Positions 53,218-62,000 of a DNA stretch of 64,000 nt are shown one piece after another. The notes below the pieces were generated by a model. The model made no database searches, had not been told where the DNA came from, and saw only the letters and a program-made list of their open reading frames with translations. Positions within the stretch are counted from its first letter, which is position 1. Each line of letters opens with the position of its first letter. This DNA is from Elusimicrobiota bacterium. GTDB lineage: Bacteria > Elusimicrobiota > Elusimicrobia > FEN-1173. Position numbers and translations under genes: made by a program. The stretch spans positions 186,001 to 250,000 of the forward strand of contig JADJZR010000028.1 in NCBI GenBank assembly GCA_016715645.1, in the 5' to 3' direction.

Positions 53218-54066
53218 ATGAAAATTAAAGTAAGTTGGTGTGGGCCGTTCGTCTGGACCGTGGTCTCCCTTGCGTTGTCGGGTTGTTTGGCCACGACCCA
53301 GGAAATTGCCGATTTGCGGGGCGACATTGTCCGTCTTCAATCGTCCTTGGCGGAGCAACAAAAAAACCAAGGCGATTTTCAGGCTCTGCTGAAAGAAAAC
53401 CAAGAGACCCTTCAGGGCAACCAGGCCGACCTGTCCGCAAAAATGGAAGAGTTGACTTTGAAGTTAGAGGCTCTTTCGTCGCAGTTGGTGGAATCCGATA
53501 ATCACATGACCAGTTTGGCGTCGAGGATCGACGATTTGGACAAGAACACGTCGAACCGGCTTGACGCGGTGGTCAAAACGGTGGAGGGGGTTAAATCGAT
53601 TCCCGCTCCGTCCCCTTCCAGGCTGTATCAAGCCGGGGCCAACGAGTTTTCCAAACGCCGGTACGATCAGGCCCTTCAGATCTTTCAAACTTATATGGAC
53701 CATTACCCGGATACTGAAAAAGCTCCCGTGGCCCAATTCAACATGGGGGAATGTCATTTCGCGTTAAAAAGCTGGGATGAGGCCCTGGCGGCGTTCAATG
53801 AGGTGGTCGCCCAATATCCTAAATCCGGGACGGTGCCATCGGCACTTTTGCAGAAGGGGTTAACCCTGGAACAGCTTGGAAAAACCTCGGAAGCGATCGG
53901 AATTTTCGACAGTGTGCGTAAAAAGTACCCCCATCGAAAAGAGGCCCAAAGGGCGCACGAGAGACTAAAGGCCTTGCGCGGGGATAAAGACGACCAGGCT
54001 CCCAAACCGAAATCCGCCGCGAAACCAAAACCCAAACCCGCACCGCCGAAAAAAACCGCACCGTAA
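53218..54066 (+). CDS. CpoB/YbgF-like Tol-Pal accessory lipoprotein
   Basis: 282 residues from MKIKVSWCGPF; an ATG 18 bases upstream is also possible. The lipobox SLALSGC gives a lipid anchor, followed by a coiled coil (about 35-125: LRGDIVRLQSSLAEQQKNQ, LTLKLEALSSQLVES) and TPR repeats (about 145-250: YQAGANEFSKRRYDQALQIF; ALAAFNEVVAQYPKSG). The tail is Lys/Pro/Ala-rich (PKPKPAPPKK). CpoB proteins coordinate peptidoglycan synthesis with outer-membrane constriction; the E. coli protein is soluble, so lipidation differs. Confidence 0.85.
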   Translation: MKIKVSWCGPFVWTVVSLALSGCLATTQEIADLRGDIVRLQSSLAEQQKNQGDFQALLKENQETLQGNQADLSAKMEELTLKLEALSSQLVESDNHMTSLASRIDDLDKNTSNRLDAVVKTVEGVKSIPAPSPSRLYQAGANEFSKRRYDQALQIFQTYMDHYPDTEKAPVAQFNMGECHFALKSWDEALAAFNEVVAQYPKSGTVPSALLQKGLTLEQLGKTSEAIGIFDSVRKKYPHRKEAQRAHERLKALRGDKDDQAPKPKSAAKPKPKPAPPKKTAP

Positions 54067-54081
54067 GGATCCGTTCGCCCC

Positions 54082-55338
54082 ATGGAAATTCACCGTTGGA
54101 TTTTTCTTTTCTTTTTTTGCGTTCCGTTGAGGGCGGACAATTCTTTGTATTTGGAGTTGTCCTCCAAGGGAAGCAAAATGGATTTGGGCGTGGCGGCGAT
54201 CAAGACCGATCGTTCCGTGCCCCCGTCCGTCCAAGCCGGGGAGCTGTTCGAGACCCTTAAAAAAGATTTAACGTTTACGGGTTTGTTTACGTTGGTCGAA
54301 GGGGGGCCTTCCGAACCGGGATCCAAATTCGCCGGGGAGTGGTCGCGGCTGGGCGCGACTGTGGTGTGCCGGGGATCCGTGGAAAAGGCGATGTTCGGGC
54401 GAATCCAATTTTCGGGCGAATTGCGCGACGTGAACACAGGCCTGGTGGTGCTTTCAAAGAAATTCGTTTTCGAGGAAGCGGCCGCCCGCTTGGCTCACCG
54501 ATGGGCGGACGAAATCGTTCGCTATTTCACAGGCCAACCCGGGATTGCTTCCAGCCGAGTCGTTTTTGTCAACGACGCGACCGGAAAAAAAGAAGTCTGC
54601 GTGGCCGACGCGGACGGCGGAAACTTTCAGCGGTTGACCAACGACCGGTCCATTGCGTTGTTTCCGAAACTGTCTCCCGATGGGGCGTGGATCATTTTCA
54701 CCTCGTTTCGAGAGGGACGACCGGCCATTCACCGCATGCGTTCGGACGGAAGCGAGCGCACGGTGCTGTGTCGGTTCGAGGGGCTTAACTCCGCCGCGGC
54801 CTGGATGCCCGATGGAAAATCAATCGTGGCCACGTTGTCGGACGGGCGCTCGCCCAACCTGTACCAAGTCGATTTGGACGGGAACATTCTTCACACATTG
54901 ACACAATCGCCCGCGGTGGACACCGCGCCCACGGTTTCGCCCGACGGTCTGAGGATCGCGTTCACGTCGGACCGCCCCGGCACGCCGCAAATCTATTTGA
55001 TGGACGCCACGGGCGCTCAGATCCGCCGGGCCACCAACGGGTCCCAGGCCGATTCGCCCCATTGGTCGCCGTTGGGCCACCTGGTGGTGTTTACCCAGTT
55101 GGAAAAGCGGTATTTCGATCTGTGGACGTTGGAAGTGGCCACCGGCCGATTGTCGCGTCTGACGTTCGGTGAGGGCGATAACGAAAACGCCTCGTGGTCC
55201 CCGGATGGCCGGCATGTCGTTTTTTCCAGCACCCGGGGCGGACGGCCGGAACTGTGGGTGATGGGCGCGGACGGATCGTCCCCTCGGCGGTTCAGCTCGA
55301 TTCCCGGACGAAGTTTTACCCCCCATTGGGGATTTTAA
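54082..55338 (+). CDS. tolB: TolB, periplasmic beta-propeller of the Tol-Pal system
   Basis: 418 residues. Signal peptide (about 6-18), N-terminal domain (about 40-165), then WD40-like PD40 repeats with the phrases LFPKLSPDGAWIIFTS, APTVSPDGLRIAFTS, SPHWSPLGHLVVFT and NASWSPDGRHVVFSS. TolB connects Pal with TolA; tolQRA are not in this window. Confidence 0.93.
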   Translation: MEIHRWIFLFFFCVPLRADNSLYLELSSKGSKMDLGVAAIKTDRSVPPSVQAGELFETLKKDLTFTGLFTLVEGGPSEPGSKFAGEWSRLGATVVCRGSVEKAMFGRIQFSGELRDVNTGLVVLSKKFVFEEAAARLAHRWADEIVRYFTGQPGIASSRVVFVNDATGKKEVCVADADGGNFQRLTNDRSIALFPKLSPDGAWIIFTSFREGRPAIHRMRSDGSERTVLCRFEGLNSAAAWMPDGKSIVATLSDGRSPNLYQVDLDGNILHTLTQSPAVDTAPTVSPDGLRIAFTSDRPGTPQIYLMDATGAQIRRATNGSQADSPHWSPLGHLVVFTQLEKRYFDLWTLEVATGRLSRLTFGEGDNENASWSPDGRHVVFSSTRGGRPELWVMGADGSSPRRFSSIPGRSFTPHWGF

Positions 55339-55352
55339 TCAAAGGACCTTTT

Positions 55353-56294
55353 ATGATATGCAAAGATTTTTTGTCCATGGCGGATTTGACCGCCGACGAA
55401 ATCGCCGCTCTGTTGGCCGACGCGGCGCGGCTCAAAAAAAATCGGCGACCGTCGGAGACGTTGGCGGGGAAAAGTTTGGGAATGATTTTTCAAAAGCCGT
55501 CCACGCGCACGGCGGTGTCCTTTGCGGTGGCCATGTATGAGCTGGGCGGGATGGCCCTGACGCTGAGCGAGCAACAGCTTCAATTGAAACGGGGTGAAAC
55601 CTTGGCCGACACGGCCCGCACCTTGTCCCGGTATTTATCCGGAATTATGATCCGCGCCCATCGGCACGACGACGTGGAGGTTTTGGCCCGTTACGCCGAT
55701 GTGCCCGTCATCAACGGATTGACAGACCGGGAACATCCCTGCCAGGTGTTGGCGGATTTGTTGACCGTGATGGAGGGATTTCACTTGAAAAATGTGGCCG
55801 GGCTTAAAAAGCTGTCCATCGCTTATGTGGGCGACGGCAACAACATGGCCCAGTCTTGGTTGTTGGCGTCGGCGTTGTTGGGGCTGGAGCTGACGGTGGC
55901 GTCCCCGAAGGGCTACGCTCCGGCGGTGGGTGTCCAACGTCAGGCGGCCGCGTTGTCGGCCCGATCGGGCGGGCGGATTCGGTGCGTCGTGGATCCTCTA
56001 GACGCGGTGGCGGGGGCGCATGTGGTTTACACCGATGTGTGGACATCCATGGGGCAGGAGTCGGAGGCTGTTCAACGCCGAAAAATTTTCAGGCCTTACC
56101 AGGTCAACGACGCCCTGTTGAAACGAGCCGATCGCAGGGCCATCGTTTTGCATTGCCTGCCGGCCCACCGAGACGAAGAAATTACCGCCGGGGTCTTGGA
56201 AGGCCCTCAATCCATGGTGTTTCAGCAGGCCGAAAATCGTCTGCACGTTCAAAAGGCCGTCTTAACTAAGTTTTTGGCTTGTCGGCCGGGATAA
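55353..56294 (+). CDS. argF: ArgF, ornithine carbamoyltransferase
   Basis: 313 residues from MICKDFLSMADLT, after AAAGGA. Carbamoyl-phosphate site FQKPSTRTAVSF, ornithine-side motifs DREHPCQVLADLLTV and HCLPAHRDEEI. It makes citrulline in arginine synthesis. No other arg gene is near, and it may be read with tolB, 14 bases before it. Confidence 0.95.
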   Translation: MICKDFLSMADLTADEIAALLADAARLKKNRRPSETLAGKSLGMIFQKPSTRTAVSFAVAMYELGGMALTLSEQQLQLKRGETLADTARTLSRYLSGIMIRAHRHDDVEVLARYADVPVINGLTDREHPCQVLADLLTVMEGFHLKNVAGLKKLSIAYVGDGNNMAQSWLLASALLGLELTVASPKGYAPAVGVQRQAAALSARSGGRIRCVVDPLDAVAGAHVVYTDVWTSMGQESEAVQRRKIFRPYQVNDALLKRADRRAIVLHCLPAHRDEEITAGVLEGPQSMVFQQAENRLHVQKAVLTKFLACRPG

Positions 56295-56296
56295 AC

Positions 56297-56803
56297 GTGA
56301 TTCGATCCTTGGGACGAATTCGGCCCGCCGTTTCCCCCACGGCGTTCGTTCATCCGTCAGCGGAAGTGATCGGCCGGGTGTCCCTGGGTGACGGCGCGTC
56401 CGTGTGGCCCGGCGCGGTTCTGCGCGGGGACATCGAAAAGATTTCCGTCGGTGCCGGCTCGAACATTCAAGACAACGCGGTGGTTCACACCGATCGAGGC
56501 GTTCCCGCCGTGGTGGGTCGCAACGTGACCGTCGGTCACGGCGCTATTTTGCATTCGTGCCACATCGACGACGGCGCGTTGATCGGCATGGGGGCCGTGG
56601 TGTTGGGAAAAGCCGTGGTGGGCCGCGGGTCTTTGGTGGGCGCGGGTTGCGTGGTGCCTCCTGGGGCGCGAATCCCTCCCGGTCATCTGGCCTTGGGCAT
56701 CCCGGCCCGGTCGGTTCGCCCTCTGCGCCGCCGCGAAATATCCGACATTTCAAAAAACGCCCTTCGTTACCTCCGTCTCGCCACTCTTCACAAAGAAAAA
56801 TAA
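56297..56803 (+). CDS. Gamma-class carbonic anhydrase family protein
   Basis: 168 residues from GTG (MIRSLGRIRPAVSP); TTG 18 bases upstream overlaps argF and is less likely. The left-handed beta-helix hexapeptide repeats are clear: VSLGDGASVWPGAVLRGD, GSNIQDNAVVHTD, VTVGHGAILHSCHIDDGALIG, GAVVLG. The three metal His occur in VVHTD, VTVGHG and ILHSCH. It may hydrate CO2 or act as an acyltransferase-like protein; activity cannot be judged from sequence. Confidence 0.9.
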   Translation: MIRSLGRIRPAVSPTAFVHPSAEVIGRVSLGDGASVWPGAVLRGDIEKISVGAGSNIQDNAVVHTDRGVPAVVGRNVTVGHGAILHSCHIDDGALIGMGAVVLGKAVVGRGSLVGAGCVVPPGARIPPGHLALGIPARSVRPLRRREISDISKNALRYLRLATLHKEK

Positions 56804-56854
56804 ATATTTATTCGCTACAATGACCCCGTTGTCTGAGCCTTAGGGGGTGTTCAA

Positions 56855-58639
56855 ATGCCCGGTCCTCGGGAACTGTTGATCGATTCGGTGAAAGCGCTGG
56901 AACGCCAGACCGCGGGGTTTCATATTTTGGGAGAGTTTGTGCGGTCCGCCGAGCCCGTGGAGCAGGTGGTTCAGGACCTGCTCGGAAAAGTGTTGGAACT
57001 GGTGGGGGCCGATGCCGGGGCCATTGCGATGGCCGATGAGACCAACGACGTTTTTAATTTCGCCGCTTTCCGCTGGGCCAACCAAACATCCGGTTCCGTC
57101 GCGGCCAAAGAAAAAGCCCTGCGTCTATTTCGCGTCCGTTTAACCGAGGGCGTCGTCGGCCAGGTGTTTCAAAACCGGGAACCCTTGATCCTTCCGGACG
57201 TTTCCAAAAATCAATCGTTTCGCAAAGACATGGCCGACGCGGCCGACTATCACGTCAACAATTTGTTGGCCGTGCCCATTCAAACCGAATCCCGACGCTT
57301 GGGTGTTCTTGAACTCTTTAACAAGACGCCGCGGGGAACCTTTTCTTCCGCCGACATGGAGCTGGCCGTTAGTTTGGGCCGGCAAATCGCGTTGGTGTGG
57401 GAAACGCTCGCGTTGCGTCATCCGGCCTCGAACGGCGGCGCGGGGTCCGCTCCGTCCTCGGACGAACTGTTGGAAGCCCGGCGGGCCGCCCGGGATGCCC
57501 AATCCCAGTTGAAAGAAACCCAACGGTTGTTGGACACGGCCGTGCGATCGCGCGAACACGATGTCCGCCGCTTGCAGGCGCTCTCGGAAGAGTTGGAGCG
57601 GGTGCAGGCGTTGGCCGACGCGGCCACCCCGGCCCAACAAATTTTAAGACTGCTTCATTCCGTGGAGCCGATCGCTTTTGCGTTGTCGCCGACGGCGCTG
57701 ATGAAAAACGCGTCGGAACTGTGCGCCCGGCTGGTCAACGCCCACACCGTCCACTTTTTTCTCTGGAATGAGGCCCACCAGACACTGTCGTTGGGACACA
57801 GCACAGCGGCGTCCGGCGAGGGGCAACCGATACCCCTGTCGTTTAAAAAGGGCGAAGGGCTGGCCGGTCGCGCGGCGGACGGGACCGACGTCATTCGGGT
57901 GGACGACGCCGCCCATGATGAGCGCGTATCCGCCGCGATTGATGGATTAGCGGGCGTGGCCCCTCAATCTCTTCTGGCGGCGCCCCTGGCCGTGAACGGC
58001 CGGGTGCATGGGGTGCTTGAAGCGGTCAACCGTGTCGACGGTCAAGCGTTTTCGTCGGCGGAAGAAGTGTCTTTGTCTGGGTTAGCGGTCTTAACCGCCG
58101 CCGCTCTGGAAAAAGCCATGGCACACCAAAAGTGGGTGGACTTATCCCGGTCTGCCGTGGCCTGTTTGGCGGATTTATTATCGTCTGGTCCCGCCCCCCG
58201 GCCGGGGGGCGACGGCCGCTCTTCCAGCGATCGTTTTCGTCGGAGGGTCGCGGCGGTGGCCGGGGCGGTGGGTCTTTCGGCGGACGAACAATTCGACGCG
58301 GAATGGGCCGCTCTTTTGTGTCGGGTGGGCCGGCTCGAGGGGTTCGCACGCGCGGTTCCGTTGGCCGGGGCTGTTTGTGTCGTGAGGTCCATTCAAGAGC
58401 GGTGGGACGGCACTGGCGAGCCCGACAAGAGGGCTGGGGAGTCCATCCCCTTCGCGTCGCGGGTTATCGCCGTTGTCAAAAAGTTGGACGACTTAACCTC
58501 TGGAATGGATGGCCGTGCGCCGCTGTCGCTTGCGCAAGGGGTTAAAGAATTGGAATCCGCCGCCGGAACTCAATTCGATGCGGCCTGCGTGGAAGCTTTG
58601 GCCCGGTGGGTTCGGGCCGGAGGATGGGAAAACCCCTGA
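56855..58639 (+). CDS. Two-GAF-domain protein with degenerate HD-GYP-like C-terminus
   Basis: 594 residues; start after GGGGG. First GAF at about 25-190 (EGVVGQVFQNREPLILPDV, NNLLAVPIQTESRRLGVLELFNK), a coiled coil at about 205-265, second GAF at about 275-420 (KGEGLAGRAADGTDVIRVDD, LLAAPLAVNGRVHGVLEAVNR), then a C-terminal region whose IQERWDGTGEPDKRAGESIP plus FASRVIAVVKKLDDLTSG mirrors the HHE..DGSGYP.. ISARI..V.D..DA.T pattern of HD-GYP phosphodiesterases. The HD and HHE metal ligands and the GYP triplet are not conserved (GEP instead), so it is probably not a cyclic-di-GMP hydrolase but may bind a nucleotide or a partner. Confidence 0.8.
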   Translation: MPGPRELLIDSVKALERQTAGFHILGEFVRSAEPVEQVVQDLLGKVLELVGADAGAIAMADETNDVFNFAAFRWANQTSGSVAAKEKALRLFRVRLTEGVVGQVFQNREPLILPDVSKNQSFRKDMADAADYHVNNLLAVPIQTESRRLGVLELFNKTPRGTFSSADMELAVSLGRQIALVWETLALRHPASNGGAGSAPSSDELLEARRAARDAQSQLKETQRLLDTAVRSREHDVRRLQALSEELERVQALADAATPAQQILRLLHSVEPIAFALSPTALMKNASELCARLVNAHTVHFFLWNEAHQTLSLGHSTAASGEGQPIPLSFKKGEGLAGRAADGTDVIRVDDAAHDERVSAAIDGLAGVAPQSLLAAPLAVNGRVHGVLEAVNRVDGQAFSSAEEVSLSGLAVLTAAALEKAMAHQKWVDLSRSAVACLADLLSSGPAPRPGGDGRSSSDRFRRRVAAVAGAVGLSADEQFDAEWAALLCRVGRLEGFARAVPLAGAVCVVRSIQERWDGTGEPDKRAGESIPFASRVIAVVKKLDDLTSGMDGRAPLSLAQGVKELESAAGTQFDAACVEALARWVRAGGWENP

Positions 58640-59058
58640 AGCGAAAACTCTCACGGGCCGTTCCCGGAAAGGCTCGGCCCCGCCTCCTTCCTTTGTTTTC
58701 TAAAAAATCCCTCTCCTCGAACTATCTCATCGTTTTGTCCACCGTTCCTAACGGCCCCACGGCTCGGCGGTTGGCTAAATTACTAGTCAGCGAGCGATGG
58801 GCCGCTTGTGTGAACGTGATGGGCGGCGTCCAATCGATTTACCGTTGGAAAGGAGCGGTGGAATCGGCCCGGGAATATTTGCTGATCGCCAAAACCACAC
58901 GACGTCGCTTCGCCGCTCTCCAGGCTCGTTTGGCCGCCGCGCATCCTTATGAAGTTCCCGAAATCATGGCGGTGCCCCTGGCGGATGGCCTGGCCCAATA
59001 CTTTTCCTGGATTTCTGAAAACACATCTCCCTTGTCGAAAAAAGCGAGGTCCCGATGA
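58624..59058 (+). CDS. cutA: CutA1 divalent-cation tolerance protein
   Basis: 144 residues from MGKPLKRK, of which the last about 105 are the CutA core: NYLIVLSTVPNGPTARRLAK, ACVNVMGGVQSIYRWKG and AREYLLIAKTTRRRF, then HPYEVPEIMAVP. The basic N-terminal 36 residues are not typical, so the true start may be later (a TTG at 58694 would fit). CutA1 is a trimer of uncertain role linked to metal tolerance. It overlaps the GAF gene and is coupled to the next gene (ATGA). Confidence 0.85.
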   Translation: MGKPLKRKLSRAVPGKARPRLLPLFSKKSLSSNYLIVLSTVPNGPTARRLAKLLVSERWAACVNVMGGVQSIYRWKGAVESAREYLLIAKTTRRRFAALQARLAAAHPYEVPEIMAVPLADGLAQYFSWISENTSPLSKKARSR

Positions 59059-62000
59059 AAAAGCATTTTGTCAGCGGTATGGCGGCGCTCTCTTTGGCGT
59101 TGTCGTTAAACGCGGGGCGCGAGCCGGTCAACGGCGCCGCGCCGTCGGAGGGGCGGGTCCCCAACGAAATCGTGGTGCGGTTTAAATCAGCCCGGTCCAT
59201 GGGCCTTCCGCCCCGGGTTCGGCGATCGGCGGTGGCGGGACTGCAAAAGGTTTCCCCGGGCACCCGGGCCGTTCACTCCCAGGTAGGGGCCCGTGAAGTC
59301 CGACGGGTGCTTCGCGCCGAGACCGGCGTTCCCCAAAAAATGCGTCGGCGCGCGGCCCGCCGGGGGCAGGCTTCGCGCGTGGATCTGAGTCGGGCTGAAT
59401 CGTTTCGGGACGCTTTGGATCGCACGGCGGTTATTTCCATTGATCCCAAAGAAGATCTGGGCCGTGTTCTGAACGCCTATCGGGGGTTGCCCGATGTGGA
59501 GCAGGCCGACTTCAACCGGATCTATTCGGTCCAATGGACGCCCAACGATCCGTCCTACGGGCAGTTGTGGGGCTTAACCAAGGTCGACGCGTCCGCCGCC
59601 TGGGACCTGTCGACGGGGACCGGCGTGGTGGTGGCTGTCGTGGACACGGGGGTCGACTTTTTTCATCCGGACCTGTCGGCGAACATGTGGGTCAATGGCG
59701 ACGAAGTGCCCGGCAACGGGGTGGACGACGACCAAAACGGGTTTGTCGACGATGTTCGGGGCTGGGATTGCGTGGCCGAAGACAACTCGCCCTCGGACGT
59801 GTACGGTCATGGTTCCCACGTGGCGGGCACCATCGCCGCGGTGGGCCACAACGCCGTGGGCGTGGTGGGCTTGAGCTTTAACGCGCGCGTGATGCCGGTG
59901 AAGGGGTTGAACGATTACGGAAGCGGCACCAGCGCCGATCTGGCCCAGGCCCTGATCTACGCCGCCGACAACGGCGCCCAGGTCATCAACAACAGTTGGG
60001 GCGGCCAAGGGACCGACCCTCTCATCGAATCCGCCGTGGCCTACGCGGTCAGCGCGGGAGCCGTGGTGGTGGCGGCCGCGGGCAATAGCAATGTCGACGC
60101 GCAAACTTTTTACCCGGCCCGGTTGCCGGGCGTGTTGGCGGTATCGGCTTTCGACGCGGCTGACCAGAAGGCCTCTTTTTCTAATTTCGGGACACGCATC
60201 GACGTGGCGGCCCCCGGCGTTTCCATTTTATCGACTTACAAGGGCGGATATTCGTCCCTGAACGGTACGAGCATGGCGGCGCCCCACGTGTCCGGGTTGG
60301 CGGCGCTCATTTTGGCGCAACATCCCGACTACACCGCGTCCCAGGTTCGGCAGGTGATTCGTCAGTCGGCCGACGATGTGGGACCACCGGGGCCCGACAT
60401 CGATTCCGGGGTTGGCCGTATCAACGCGCGCGCCGCGATGGTCGCCGTTCCCGCGTCGCCCGACGCGACGCCGCCGCTGGTGTCCGTGCAAACTCCCGCG
60501 CCCGGCGCGGTGTTGTCGGGGCCAACGGTGCTGGCGGGTACCGCCTCCGATAATGTCGGCGTGGTCAAAGTGGATGTTTTGTTGGACGGCCAATTTTTGG
60601 GTGTCGCCGCCGGATTGACGGCCTGGACCTATCTGTTCGATCCTCTTCCTTACAGCGGCAACCCGGTCCTCACGGTGCGCGCCTGGGACGCGGAGGGAAA
60701 CGTTGGGTCGGCGTCGGTCCCTGTCTCTTTGGTCGACTCGGGCCGGGCCGTCTATTCCAGCCTTCACAATGCGCCGGCTTGCTTTACGCCAGGATCCGTC
60801 TGCGATTCCGGAACGCTTTTGCGGGGCCGCGGTTTGATCGCCGGGGGCGCCGAACCGAACTCACCCAACACCTTGTTCACTTCCTGCGCCGACGGCAACA
60901 ATGGGTCTTTTCATTATGACGAATCCAACGATCGGATCCGAATTTACACCGTTGACGGGTCCACCCTGGCCCCGGGATCTCTTGTGCGCGTGGACGCGAC
61001 GGTGTGGGCCTACACGGCCACCACGGACATCCTGGATCTCTATTCGGCGGCCGATGCCGGGACCCCGTCGTGGCAGTGGGTGGCCAGCGTTCCGGCCGCG
61101 ACAAATGGCGCGCAAACCTTGTCGGCCACGTTTGTTTTGCCCCAGGGATCAACGCAAGCCGTGAGGGCGCGGTTTCGATACGGCGGGGCCGCCTCGCCCT
61201 GCGGTGCAGGCGTTTATGACGATCACGACGACCTGGTGTTCGCCACCCTCAACGCCGTTTCATCCAAACCCGTGGTGTCCATAGCGACCCCGCCAGAAGG
61301 AGCCCTGTTGTCCGGATCTTCCCTGTGGTCCGGTTTGGCCCAGGACAACTCGGCTCTGGCCCATGTCACGCTCTCTGTGGACGGACGCAAATGGAAAACA
61401 CTGGCGGGCGCCGGTCCCGCCGCCGTCTCTTCCTCCGATCGAATCCCCGCCGCCGAAACCGAGGAAGGTCATCCGTTGGTGGCGTTTTCCACGTGGTCGT
61501 ATGTCTTCGACACCACTCAATTGGACAACGGTCTTCACACGTTTCGGGTGGACGCGGTGGACAACGAAAACAACCTCACGTCATCGACCCGCACGTTTTC
61601 CACCGATAACGGCGCGCTCATGGCCGTGTTTAATTCCGGATTGGGCGCGCCGGAATGTTCGGTCTTGGGAGCGGCGTGCGCCTCGGGCGGACGGTTGGAA
61701 GGACGTGACACTATCCACGGGGGGTTTCCGGAACCCAACCAACCCAACACACTCTCGGTGACGCCGTGTCCGGACGGAACGACCGGTTCTTACCGCGCCG
61801 ACGAATCGTTGGATTGGATCCGCGTTTCGTCGGTGGACGGGACTCCTTTGGCTCCGGGCAAACAGGTCCGTTTGGACGCGCGGGTGTGGGCGTTCTCTCC
61901 GGGCGCGAACTTTTTGGATTTGGCGTATGCGCCGGACATTTCGGCTCCCGCGTGGGTGCCCGTGGGGACACTCGGCGTAGCGGGTTCGCGCCTGCAGGTT

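Noticed and set aside
56807..56828. AATAAATATTTATT with TACAAT as a promoter for the GAF gene
   Set aside because: No -35 box at a sensible distance; kept out of the feature list.
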